Below are positions 18,591 through 26,450 of a stretch of 64,000 nucleotides of DNA, in pieces (within the stretch, counting starts at the first letter, position 1; each line of letters starts with the position of its first letter). Location: the NCBI GenBank assembly GCA_017307285.1, contig JAFKFI010000047.1:62001-126000 (forward strand). Direction: 5' to 3'. Below the pieces are notes generated by a model. It was not told the origin of the DNA and ran no database searches. It worked only from the letters and a program-made list of their open reading frames with translations. This DNA comes from Alphaproteobacteria bacterium. Lineage in GTDB: Bacteria; Pseudomonadota; Alphaproteobacteria; Acetobacterales; Acetobacteraceae. The translations under genes and the position numbers were made by a program.

Positions 18591-18641
18591 CGGCGGGGAC
18601 GACCCCGCTGTTCCCAATCCCACGATGAGGACGACCTCATC
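18591..18641 (+). promoter_or_regulatory. Guanidine-II (mini-ykkC) riboswitch
   Basis: Two GC-rich hairpins lie in tandem, both capped by an ACGA tetraloop: an 8-bp stem 18591-18598/18603-18610 with loop 18599-18602, and a perfect 7-bp stem 18624-18630/18635-18641 with loop 18631-18634. The spacer is 13 bases. This is the defining structure of the guanidine-II class, whose two ACGR loops kiss when guanidinium binds. The GGAG ribosome site of the following SMR gene begins ten bases after P2, so translational control is likely. The downstream gene is the classic target of this class. Confidence 0.93.
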
Positions 18642-18661
18642 ACCAGCAATGGAGATGAGCG

Positions 18662-18979
18662 ATGGCTTGGCTCGTCCTGATCGTCGCCGGCCTGTTCGAG
18701 ATCGGCTGGGCCATTGGCCTGAAATACACCGAGGGCTTTACCCGGCTGTGGCCATCGCTGGGGACGGCGGCGGCGATGGTGCTCAGCGTCGTACTGCTAG
18801 GCCTCGCCCTGCGCTCGCTGCCGCTCGGGACCGCCTATGCCGTGTGGACCGGCATCGGCACCGTCGGGACGGCGCTGCTCGGCATTGCGCTGTTCCATGA
18901 ATCGGCCGACCCGCTGCGCCTCGCCTGCATCGGCCTGATCGTCATTGGCATCGCCGGGCTCAAGCTCGCCACGCACTGA
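18662..18979 (+). CDS. sugE: SMR-family guanidinium exporter (SugE/Gdx)
   Basis: This 105-residue protein has four hydrophobic helices, as in the small multidrug resistance family. The N-terminal [20 protein letters not shown] contains the essential membrane glutamate, and the [16 protein letters not shown] block in helix 3 is the SMR signature. The SugE/Gdx subclass exports guanidinium in exchange for protons as an antiparallel dimer. The guanidine-II riboswitch directly upstream makes this assignment much stronger than homology alone. The ATG has a GGAG site seven bases away. Confidence 0.93.
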   Translation: MAWLVLIVAGLFEIGWAIGLKYTEGFTRLWPSLGTAAAMVLSVVLLGLALRSLPLGTAYAVWTGIGTVGTALLGIALFHESADPLRLACIGLIVIGIAGLKLATH

Positions 18980-18992
18980 GCGAGCCCACTGA

Positions 18993-21344
18993 TCAGTCGC
19001 TCCGGCCGGGGACGCTCGCCGCACCGCTGGCGATGGAGGCCGGCTCGCCCAGCAGCCACGGAAAGATCGGCCGCAGTTTGATGATGAAATCCCAGGCCAT
19101 CAGCAGGGCCGCGACCGCGAACACCACGTCGCCGGGGAGCCGCATCCACTGCCAGAACAGCGTCTTGTCGTAGAACTCCTGGCTGCGCGCGTAGGCCAGA
19201 CCATTCTCGAACACCGCGTCGAGCTGCGCCCAGCCAATCGGGAAGAAGTTGAGCAGAATCCACAGCACCAGCCCGCCATTGTACAGCCAGAACGCCCAGA
19301 CGCCCGCGCGATCGCCGAACGGCACGCGGTCCGCGGCGACGTAGCGCAGGCAGAAATACATCAGCCCGATGGCCAGCAACCCGAACGCACCGAACAGCGC
19401 CGTATGGGCATGATTGAGCGTCAGGAATGTGCCGTGCTCGTAGTAGTTGACCAGCGGCGCGTTCAACGTCCCGCCGCCGAACACGCCAGCGCCGACGAAA
19501 TTCCAGAACGCCGCGCCGATGATGTACAGGTAAGCGACCCGATAATGGAACATCGCCTGCGCATGGATCAGACGGTAGTTCTGGATCGCCTCGATAATCA
19601 GCAATACGAGCGGCAGCACCTCGATAAACGAGAACATGCTGCCCATCGGTACCCACAGGCTTGGCCCGCCGGCCCAGTATAGGTGATGCCCAGTACCGAT
19701 CACGCCGCCGAGGAAGATCAGGATCAGCTCGAAATAAACGGCACGCTCGGCGAGTCTGCGCGACACAAGCCCGACCGCCATCAGCAGATAGGCGCTCATG
19801 CTCGCCGCGAAGAACTCGAAGGACTGCTCGACCCAGAGATGGACCACCCACCAACGCCAGAAATCCGTAATTGTGAACGACTTCTCGATACCGGTGAGCG
19901 GGATCATGCCGAACACGTAGAGAATTGCGATGTTGATGGTACCCGCCCAGATGAGATGCTCCAGACGGATGCGGCCCCACCAGAATTGCCGAGTCGCCTG
20001 CCATAGCATCGTCGCGGTCGGCCACATCGCGCGGAACACCAGCACGCTCCAGATCAGCAGACCGAGGAAGAAGCCGATCTGCCAGAACCGCCCGAGTTGG
20101 AGATAGGACAGGCCCTGATTGCCGAACCAGAACCACGGGCCGCCCACCGCGCCGCCGAGATAGCCCATGATGCCGAGCCAGTTGCCGATCAGCGCGCCGG
20201 CGACGATCACGACCGTCGCCCAGAACAGCAGATCGACCAGGAATCCCTGACCACGCGCCTCCCGCCCACCGGCGATCGCGGGTGCCAGGAACAGCCCGGC
20301 CCCAATCCACGATACGCCGATCCAGATGATCGGCGCCTGGATGTGCACGTCGCGCAGGAAGTTGAAGGGCAGGATGTTCTGCAGCTCGACGCCGTAGAAG
20401 CTGCGCCGATCGTAATAGGCATGCGCCATGATCGTGCCGGCGGCGATCTGCAACAGCAGCACCGCCGCGACCACCAGGAAATACTTGCCCACCTTGCGCT
20501 GGCTCGGCGTCAATGGCCGGAAGCCCGCCAACACGGGGTCCATCGGCGCGTCATCCGGGCCGCTGAGCCAGAACTCGTAGATGAACAGCACCAAGCCGAA
20601 TGCGAAGAAGGTGAAGCAGAAACTGATCCAGGTCCAACGGAAGGTGTTGGTAGTCGGCGCATTGCCGACCACCGGCTCATAGGGCCAGTTCTCGGTCCAC
20701 GACCACGGGACGTTGGGGCGGCGGGCAACCGTGGTCAGCGCGCAGTAGATCAGGAAGTCGGCGGTTGCGGACCGCGCCCGCTCGTCGAGGCTGTGGGCCG
20801 GAGTCCAGCCGGTGACGGGATCGACGGTGCCGAGACTTTTGGCGATTTCGTCGCGCAAGCTGACCATCGCCCGTGCCAGCGCATCGGGGATCGTTACCTG
20901 CGTCAACGTCAGGTCGACGCGTTGCAGCATCTCTTGCATCGCCCTCCGCACCGACGCCTGCTGTTGGCTGTCCAATTCGCCGAATGGCTTGCCGAAGCGT
21001 GTCCCGGCCAGCCCGTCCTCGGTGAGACTGGCGAGGCGTAGCAACGTCCACGCGGTGTAGTCCTGGCCGAAATACGAACCCATTCCGTACAGGCTGCCGT
21101 AATCCATCAAATCGGCTCGCTGAAACCCAGCTTTGCCTTCCAAGATGTCGTTGCTGGTGATCAGCACGTCGCCCTTCTCGCTCACGAACCGATCGGGCTG
21201 CGGCGGTGCTGTGATGTAGGTTACGACCGTTGCCCAGGCCATCAACGCGAAGGTGAGGATCGCGACGGCGAGCAGCACCCATTTGAGGACATTGCTGACC
21301 GGGTCCTGGTTGAGCCGATCGTCGATCGTCGAGGTTGCCGACAT
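18993..21344 (-). CDS. norZ: Quinol-dependent nitric oxide reductase (qNOR)
   Basis: This 783-residue protein is a haem-copper oxidase superfamily NO reductase. Its N-terminal extension (residues about 1-220, one helix then a periplasmic domain) replaces the cytochrome c subunit, marking the single-subunit quinol-fed form. Metal-ligand histidines appear in VVHLWVEQSFEFF, in GTGHHLYWAG, and in LNHAHTALFGAFG. It reduces NO to N2O at the inner membrane and here is more likely detoxification than full denitrification, since no norC, nirK or nosZ lies nearby. The start at 21344 has a GGGGGTG site. An AAGATGTA at 21382-21375 (minus strand) resembles one half of an NsrR site, but the second half is poor. 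Confidence 0.93.
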   Translation of the reverse strand: MSATSTIDDRLNQDPVSNVLKWVLLAVAILTFALMAWATVVTYITAPPQPDRFVSEKGDVLITSNDILEGKAGFQRADLMDYGSLYGMGSYFGQDYTAWTLLRLASLTEDGLAGTRFGKPFGELDSQQQASVRRAMQEMLQRVDLTLTQVTIPDALARAMVSLRDEIAKSLGTVDPVTGWTPAHSLDERARSATADFLIYCALTTVARRPNVPWSWTENWPYEPVVGNAPTTNTFRWTWISFCFTFFAFGLVLFIYEFWLSGPDDAPMDPVLAGFRPLTPSQRKVGKYFLVVAAVLLLQIAAGTIMAHAYYDRRSFYGVELQNILPFNFLRDVHIQAPIIWIGVSWIGAGLFLAPAIAGGREARGQGFLVDLLFWATVVIVAGALIGNWLGIMGYLGGAVGGPWFWFGNQGLSYLQLGRFWQIGFFLGLLIWSVLVFRAMWPTATMLWQATRQFWWGRIRLEHLIWAGTINIAILYVFGMIPLTGIEKSFTITDFWRWWVVHLWVEQSFEFFAASMSAYLLMAVGLVSRRLAERAVYFELILIFLGGVIGTGHHLYWAGGPSLWVPMGSMFSFIEVLPLVLLIIEAIQNYRLIHAQAMFHYRVAYLYIIGAAFWNFVGAGVFGGGTLNAPLVNYYEHGTFLTLNHAHTALFGAFGLLAIGLMYFCLRYVAADRVPFGDRAGVWAFWLYNGGLVLWILLNFFPIGWAQLDAVFENGLAYARSQEFYDKTLFWQWMRLPGDVVFAVAALLMAWDFIIKLRPIFPWLLGEPASIASGAASVPGRSD

Positions 21345-21518
21345 CGCGCACCCCCAGAAATCAAGTACTGGCGCTACATCTTACACGCCAAAGCGATAGC
21401 GAATGCAACAACTGGTTTTCTCGTTCGTGGCATGACTGTATGGCAACGGTCGACCGCGCGCCTAGCGAGTGGCAGGATCGCTCGCCTCCGTGGGAGCCAC
21501 CAGGACGGGAGAAGCAAC

Positions 21519-21803
21519 ATGGACCTCGCTGGATTCCGGGCGACGACGGGCGACGCGGAACCGCCTGCCGAACTCAGCCTCGCGCTGCAGACGCTGTGGT
21601 GGGATGCCAAGGGCGACTGGGAACGCGCCCATAAATGCGCGATGGCGGATGACAGTACGGACGGCTCGGCGGTGCATGCCTATCTGCATCGCAAGGAGGG
21701 TGATCTGCGCAACGCGGGCTATTGGTACACGCGGGCGGGGAAAACGCCGGCGGAAGGGTCGCTCGACGCCGAATGGGAATCGCTCGCTCGCGCCTTGCTG
21801 TGA
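21519..21803 (+). CDS. Conserved hypothetical protein (94 aa)
   Basis: This is a 94-residue soluble helical protein. The blocks LQTLWWDAKGDWERAHKCA, VHAYLHRKEGD and AGYWYTRAGK give it the look of a single TPR-like unit, and I have seen this pattern in short uncharacterised proteobacterial proteins. The ATG follows a GGGAGAAG site; an in-frame opening at 21432 has none. Its TGA is overlapped by the GTG of the next gene (GTGA, 21800-21803), so the two are coupled. Function unknown. Confidence 0.7.
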   Translation: MDLAGFRATTGDAEPPAELSLALQTLWWDAKGDWERAHKCAMADDSTDGSAVHAYLHRKEGDLRNAGYWYTRAGKTPAEGSLDAEWESLARALL

Positions 21804-22204
21804 GGCGCTGGCTGGCGCTCGCGGCGGTGGCGCCGCTGGTCGCGTGCACGGCACCCGATCCGTGCCGGGATGTGGGCGCGCACCAGGCTCTCGTCGCGAC
21901 GCTGCTGTTCGGGCTCGACGTGCCGGGGCGTCGGCCGGTGACGAACGACGAGTGGGCCGCCTTCATGCGCGACGTGGTGACGCCGCGCTTCCCCGAGGGC
22001 CTCACGGTGCTCGACGGCAACGGCCAGTGGCGCGACCCCGCGACGGGGCGGATCAATGCCGCGCCATCCCGCGTGGTGATCATCGCGACCGACGATGCGC
22101 GGTCCGCGCCGGGCAAGCTCGCCCAGGTCGCGGACGCCTACAAGGCGCGCTTCGACCAGAAATCGGTCGGCATCCTGATCAGCCCGAGCTGCGCCGCGTT
22201 CTGA
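21800..22204 (+). CDS. DUF3574 lipoprotein
   Basis: This 134-residue product begins with a lipoprotein signal (VRRWLALAAVAPLVACTAP, with the lipobox cysteine at about residue 17). The body matches the DUF3574 pattern: LFGLDVPGRRPVTNDEWAAF, then VVTPRFPEGLTVLDGNGQW, then PSRVVIIATDD. The function of this family is unknown. The GTG start overlaps the preceding stop. It converges with the DUF192 gene with no spacer (TGA then TCA). Confidence 0.78.
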   Translation: MRRWLALAAVAPLVACTAPDPCRDVGAHQALVATLLFGLDVPGRRPVTNDEWAAFMRDVVTPRFPEGLTVLDGNGQWRDPATGRINAAPSRVVIIATDDARSAPGKLAQVADAYKARFDQKSVGILISPSCAAF

Positions 22205-22708
22205 TCAGCGCGCGTTGCCGAAGATGCGCTGGCGCACCGTGTCGCCGGCGCGAATGCCGTCTCGCGCGACGGTGCCGGCGGCCAGTTCGAGGGTTGCGCG
22301 CACCGGCCCCTTGCTAGCAACGGTGTCGAGGCTGAAGGGCACCGCGTTTTCGGCGATCGAATCGATCGTGCCGTCCGGCTTGATGAACACCATGTCGAGC
22401 GAGGCCACGGTGTTGCACATCCAGAACCGCGCTTGCTCGGGCGGGTTGCCCAAGTCGAACAGCATCCCGCCATCGGATGGCACGGATTTCCGCGCCATCA
22501 GGCCGATCTCCTGCTGCTCCGGCGTGAGCGCCATCTCGACGTGAAAGACGTGCTCTTTGCCGTTCCGGCCGACGATGACCAGTGCTTCCTTCGGCAGCAC
22601 CGGCTGGGGCGCATGATAGGCCTCCGGGCCGGGGCATCGCTGCGCCACGGCTGGCGCCGCTCGGAACGCGAGGATCGCGAAGGCGGCGAGCAGCATCAGG
22701 CTTCTCAT
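22205..22708 (-). CDS. DUF192 exported protein
   Basis: This 167-residue protein has an N-terminal Sec signal (MRSLMLLAAFAILAFRAAPAVA). The mature part is a DUF192 domain: VEMALTPEQQEIGLM, then FWMCNTVASLDMVFIKPDG, where archetypal members have FWMKNT, so the lysine is replaced by cysteine here. It ends in the ATLELAAGTVARDGI beta-strand block. The family has no established activity. It is followed on the same strand by nothing and preceded by the cyclic-nucleotide-binding gene. Confidence 0.82.
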   Translation of the reverse strand: MRSLMLLAAFAILAFRAAPAVAQRCPGPEAYHAPQPVLPKEALVIVGRNGKEHVFHVEMALTPEQQEIGLMARKSVPSDGGMLFDLGNPPEQARFWMCNTVASLDMVFIKPDGTIDSIAENAVPFSLDTVASKGPVRATLELAAGTVARDGIRAGDTVRQRIFGNAR

Positions 22709-22738
22709 GGCGAAATGTCCCTCGGTCCGGGCGGCGGG

Positions 22739-23380
22739 TCAGGTAAACACGGATTTCGATTCGGGCCGGGATAGCGCCGCCAGACGCCGCTCCATGCTTT
22801 CGAGATTGGTGAACAGGCGACCGGCGACGAGGCGGAGGAAATAGAAGCCGAATTCAGGGTTCTGATAGTAGAGTTCCTTGACCTGCGCGTAGCTGATGAC
22901 CAGCAGGTCGCCGTCCTCGACGCATTCCACCGTTTGCGTGCGAAGATGCTCGGGCGCCAGCAGGCCCAGCTCGCCGAACACCTCGCCTTGCGCGAGGTCG
23001 ACCCCGAGCGCTGTCACCCGATAGCGGCCGCTCACCGCGAAGAACATCTCCTTCGCGATGTCGCCCTTGGCGAACAGCACGTCGCCTCGCCGATAGCGGC
23101 GGCGCCGCATAAAGGGCTTGAGCCAGCTCATCGTGTCGCCGCGCGAGGCCTGCGAGACGCGGCGGGTGAGCTGGATCATCTCGCGCAGCCGGTAGCCGTT
23201 GATTGGCAGCAGCAGCACCTGGAGCAGGCAGCTCGGATAGAGCGCGTGCATGTAGAAATATCCCGCGAAGGCGAGGTTGGCGGCGATCGCCAGGGCACGC
23301 AGCGGGATCATCGTTTTCATCAAGTTCGTGGCGACGACCAGGACCACGCCGACATAGCCCAGCGCCTCGACCATGCTCAT
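22739..23380 (-). CDS. Membrane-anchored cyclic-nucleotide-binding domain protein
   Basis: This is a 213-residue protein. The first about 70 residues contain two or three membrane helices (VGVVLVVATNLM, ALAIAANLAFAGYFYM). Residues about 90-190 form a cNMP-binding domain with the MFFAVSGRYRV and GEVFGELGLLAPEHLRTQT phosphate-binding blocks; the usual Arg-Thr-Ala of cAMP receptors is RTQT here. There is no DNA-binding domain. The topology (short membrane bundle plus cytosolic cNMP domain) is reminiscent of Popeye-like proteins. It may sense cyclic nucleotide at the inner membrane, but the output is unknown. Confidence 0.75.
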   Translation of the reverse strand: MSMVEALGYVGVVLVVATNLMKTMIPLRALAIAANLAFAGYFYMHALYPSCLLQVLLLPINGYRLREMIQLTRRVSQASRGDTMSWLKPFMRRRRYRRGDVLFAKGDIAKEMFFAVSGRYRVTALGVDLAQGEVFGELGLLAPEHLRTQTVECVEDGDLLVISYAQVKELYYQNPEFGFYFLRLVAGRLFTNLESMERRLAALSRPESKSVFT

Positions 23381-23600
23381 GCTTGGTCATCCCTCGATCT
23401 GGCCATCGCGCGCCGCCTTGCACCTCAGGCGCCGCGCCCGACGGTTCGCCACGCGAGCCGGCAATCATTGATGAGAGGATGTCATAGCAATATTCACTAT
23501 GCGATACAAAGGCCGTGTGCCAATATGGGGGCCCGGGGAAGGGCCGAAAACAGGCTCGGACGATCGCTGCCGACACGTCTCATCACCAGGGAGAAAACCC

Positions 23601-23876
23601 GTGAATGCGAGACTCCTGACGATCGGATTGGCCTTGGGGGCCATCCTGTCGATGCCGGCCGTGGCACAGACCCAAGCAGGATGCGCCAAGACCGCACAAG
23701 CCGAGGCCCCGCGCCCACAGATGGCGCAAGCGGAGGCGCCACGTCCGCATATGGCGCAGGCCGAAGCTCCACGTCCGCAGATGGCACAAGCCGAGGCTCC
23801 GCGGCCGCAGATGGCGCAGGCCGAAGCGCACGGGGCGCCGCACCAGGTCGCCGGTATCGCGGATCCGTGCAAATAG
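23601..23876 (+). CDS. Small exported repeat protein
   Basis: This 91-residue product begins at GTG 23601, behind an AGGGAGA ribosome site. A Sec signal (ARLLTIGLALGAILSMPAVA) is followed by five 10-residue units of the form MAQAEAPRP[QH] spanning residues 31-80, the last one degenerate. The tail ends in DPCK, and a second Cys lies before the repeats, so an intramolecular disulfide is possible. It has no recognised family and looks like a periplasmic extended, proline-rich peptide. It stands directly upstream of the htrA-like gene. Confidence 0.7.
   Translation: MNARLLTIGLALGAILSMPAVAQTQAGCAKTAQAEAPRPQMAQAEAPRPHMAQAEAPRPQMAQAEAPRPQMAQAEAHGAPHQVAGIADPCK
23691..23840 (+). repeat. Five in-frame 30-bp tandem repeats
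   Basis: Five consecutive 30-bp units encode the decapeptide MAQAEAPRPQ with small changes (first unit begins with Thr, second ends in His, last diverges to HGAP). The DNA copies differ mainly at third codon positions, so the protein repeat is being kept while the DNA drifts. Such a block is a candidate for copy-number variation between strains. Confidence 0.85.
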
Positions 23877-23984
23877 CCGTCTCCGGCTCCGCCGAGGCAA
23901 ACGGTACGACGTGACGGGACAAGACAGCGACCGGTCGGCCTGGTCAGGAGGCCGGCCGCCTGCCGTGCGCGCGGAAGCTGCCTC

Positions 23985-25400
23985 ATGCGCCTGACCGTTG
24001 GCCGCGCCCTGCTGTTGTGCGCCCTGCTCCTCGCTTCGCTGGTCGGTGGTGCCGATGTCGCGCGCGCGGAACGCCTGCGCGATCTCGTGCCGTTCGGCCG
24101 CACCCATCGGCTCAGCCGCGTGCTGCCGACCGTGGTCAACATCTCGATGACCAAGATGAAGACCGACGCGCCGGCACCGGGCCAGACTGCCCCGCCCGAG
24201 CCGCGCCTCACGCAGTTCTACGGCTCCGGCTTCATCGTCGATGCTTCGGGGATCATCGTCACCAATCGCCATGTGGTCGATGGCGCACTGCAGGTCGCTG
24301 TCACCTTGCCAAGCGGGTCGACACTGCCGGCCCGTATCATCGGGGTCGCGACCAGCATCGACATCGCGCTCATCAAGATCGACGCCGACAAGCCGCTGCC
24401 GACCGTCCGCTGGGGCGACAGCGACCGGGTACGCGTGGGCGACGAGGTGTTCGCGATCGGCAACCCGCTCGGCGTCGGAGAGACCGTCACCTCCGGGATC
24501 GTCAGCGCGCTGAACCGCGATATCCTGATCTCGCCCTACGACGACTTCATCCAGACCGACGCGGCGATCAACCACGGAAATTCGGGCGGCCCGCTGTTCG
24601 ATTCGCGCGGCGAGGTGATCGGGGTCAACACGGCGATCTTCTCGCCCACCGAGACCGGCGGCTCCATCGGCATCGGCTTTGCGATCCCTGCCCGCGATGT
24701 GCAGTTCGCCATCGACCGGCTGCGCCGCTTTGGCCAGCTGCGCCCGGGCTGGATCGGCGTCCGCACGCAAGACGTCACCGCGGAGATCGCGGAGGCCATC
24801 GGGCTGGCACCGGTGCGCGGCGTCATCGTCGCGGGCACAGAGCCCGAAAGCCCCGCCGCGAAGGCGGGCCTCGCGGAGGGCGACGTCGTGCTGCGCTTCG
24901 AGGGCCAGGTGCCGAAGGACAATCGCGCCTTGGCGCGGATGATCGCCGAGGCGCCGACCGGCAAGCCGGCCTCGCTCTCCGTCTGGCGGGACGGGCAAGA
25001 GCGAACCGTATCGGTGACTGTGCGGGAGTGGCCGCAGGAGCCGGCGGCAACCACCAAGGGCGCGGCGGTCGCCACGGCGCCCTCGGGCAGCACCGATCCG
25101 ATGACGCTCGGCCTGCGCTTGGGTCCGATCAGCCAGGAGGCGCGGACCAAATACAAGCTCGCGGCGAGCGTGTCCGGTGTACTGGTCGAGGAGGTCACCC
25201 CGAACAGCGTGAGCGCGGGGCGCGGACTCTCGGCCGGAAACGTCATCCTCAAGATCCGCGATATTCCGGTCGCCACGGCCGACCAGGTGACGAAAGCGCT
25301 CGTCGCCGCCAGTGCGGCCGGCCACCGCAACGCATTGCTGCTGGTTCAAAAGAAGGACGGCCAGCATTGGGTAACAGTCCCGCTGGGAACAGGACGCTAG
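23985..25400 (+). CDS. HtrA/DegP-type periplasmic serine protease
   Basis: This 471-residue protein has a Sec signal (residues 1-28), a trypsin-like domain with the triad His96 (NRHVV), Asp126 (SIDIALIK) and Ser200 (GNSGGPL), and two C-terminal PDZ domains (about 250-335 and 365-465). It degrades or refolds damaged envelope proteins. The second PDZ is more divergent, as in DegQ/MucD-like forms. The last 81 bases (25320-25400) are repeated almost exactly at 26290-26371, evidence of a former second copy. The small repeat protein upstream is in the same direction, 108 bases away. Confidence 0.9.
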   Translation: MRLTVGRALLLCALLLASLVGGADVARAERLRDLVPFGRTHRLSRVLPTVVNISMTKMKTDAPAPGQTAPPEPRLTQFYGSGFIVDASGIIVTNRHVVDGALQVAVTLPSGSTLPARIIGVATSIDIALIKIDADKPLPTVRWGDSDRVRVGDEVFAIGNPLGVGETVTSGIVSALNRDILISPYDDFIQTDAAINHGNSGGPLFDSRGEVIGVNTAIFSPTETGGSIGIGFAIPARDVQFAIDRLRRFGQLRPGWIGVRTQDVTAEIAEAIGLAPVRGVIVAGTEPESPAAKAGLAEGDVVLRFEGQVPKDNRALARMIAEAPTGKPASLSVWRDGQERTVSVTVREWPQEPAATTKGAAVATAPSGSTDPMTLGLRLGPISQEARTKYKLAASVSGVLVEEVTPNSVSAGRGLSAGNVILKIRDIPVATADQVTKALVAASAAGHRNALLLVQKKDGQHWVTVPLGTGR

Positions 25401-25420
25401 TTCTGGATCGCCGGCAGGGA

Positions 25421-25831
25421 TCACTCCATCCGCGCCAAGGCCTGTTCCAGGTTTGCAAAGAAGCGCTGCCACCCGTGCTGGGCACCCTGGTAGGCCTGCT
25501 GCTGATCCGGCCTGAAGCCCGACTGCTCCATGCGCAGATGGGTCCCCGTGCCCGTGGGGCTTAGAGTCCACGTGACGACACTCTCGAGACCATAGGCCGC
25601 CCACGTGTAAGACAGCGTCCTGTTCGGCTCGACCGCCGTCACCTGACAGTCGACAGCGCCCCAGTCCGCGCGAAGACTGAAACGATGGTCCACGACGGGC
25701 TTGAAGTCGTTCTTCATGAGCCACTCCTCGATGAGGTGTGGCTGCGTGAGGGCGCGCCAGATCTTTTCCGGCGGAAAGGGCATCTCCCGTTCGACAACGA
25801 CGGAGCGCGTCTCGGCCACGGTATCGGTCAT
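25421..25831 (-). CDS. SRPBCC/AHSA1-family protein
   Basis: This 136-residue START-like fold protein has the AHSA1 pattern: EREMPFPPEKIWRALTQPHL at the N-terminus, then LSYTWAAYGLESVVTWTLSP and GWQRFFANLEQAL at the end. Such proteins bind hydrophobic ligands and are commonly paired with an ArsR-type regulator. The start ATG at 25831 overlaps the regulator stop by four bases, so the two are co-translated. Longer in-frame openings upstream lie wholly in the regulator gene. The ligand is unknown. Confidence 0.87.
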   Translation of the reverse strand: MTDTVAETRSVVVEREMPFPPEKIWRALTQPHLIEEWLMKNDFKPVVDHRFSLRADWGAVDCQVTAVEPNRTLSYTWAAYGLESVVTWTLSPTGTGTHLRMEQSGFRPDQQQAYQGAQHGWQRFFANLEQALARME

Positions 25832-26151
25832 TGGTCCATCCTTTTGAGCAGATTTTCGAGTTGGTCGAATCGGCTTTGCCAGAAGCCGGCCATTTGGCTG
25901 GTCCAGTCGATCAGCGGGGCAAGCGCACCGAGCTGCGCGCTGTAGTGCGTTTGGCGACCTTCGTGGCGGTCGCGCACCAGCCCAGCCTGCTTCAGGACCC
26001 CAAGATGCTTTGAGACCGCCGGCTGCGAGACCCCGGCCCGAGCCGTCAAAGCCCCGACCGTCTGCTCTCCCTTGCGGCACAATCCTTCAAAGAGAGCCCG
26101 CCGAGTCGGATCGGCCAGTGCCCTGAACAGAACGTCATGGAGGTCGGGCAT
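25828..26151 (-). CDS. ArsR-family transcriptional regulator
   Basis: This 107-residue winged-helix regulator carries LADPTRRALFEGL at the N-terminus and the recognition helix in VSQPAVSKHLGVLKQAG. It lacks the ELCVC-type metal-binding cysteines, so it is not a classical arsenic sensor. It belongs to the subgroup that pairs with SRPBCC proteins, and the next gene is exactly that partner, overlapping by ATGA. ATG 26151 was chosen; a TTG at 26160 could add three residues. Confidence 0.9.
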   Translation of the reverse strand: MPDLHDVLFRALADPTRRALFEGLCRKGEQTVGALTARAGVSQPAVSKHLGVLKQAGLVRDRHEGRQTHYSAQLGALAPLIDWTSQMAGFWQSRFDQLENLLKRMDQ

Positions 26152-26289
26152 CGCGACCAATAACCCCTCAGTATTGAAATCTGGGCTGGTATGCGATCAT
26201 AGCGGCGCTCTCGATATCTAACTGATAACCGATTGGCTATTTATTCGAGGTATAATCATTGGGTTGTGCGAGTCAAGCGAGAACCCACT

Positions 26290-26406
26290 GGCCACCGCGA
26301 CGCATTGCTGCTGGTGCAGAGAATGGATGGCCGGCACTGGGTAACAGTCCCGCTGGTAACGGGACGCTGGAGCGGCCGCCAGCGATTGCCTCTGCCGGAA
26401 GCCTGA
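26290..26406 (+). pseudogene. Remnant of an htrA-like 3' end
   Basis: The first about 80 bases of this stretch are nearly identical to the last 81 bases of the htrA-like gene (25320-25400). In frame it reads GHRDALLLVQRMDGRHWV and then continues past the original stop to a TGA at 26404-26406. No start or protease part accompanies it. It is therefore a leftover of a duplicated htrA gene whose 5' part is gone, with the ArsR/SRPBCC pair now sitting between the two copies. Confidence 0.75.
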
Positions 26407-26450
26407 CCGATCCTGCACGCGCAAGTAGTCGAGGATCGGGAGGAAACCGG

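Noticed and set aside
21375..21382. NsrR-like half-site before the NO reductase gene
   Set aside because: Only one half (AAGATGTA) fits; the other half matches at about five of eight positions, too weak to list as a site.
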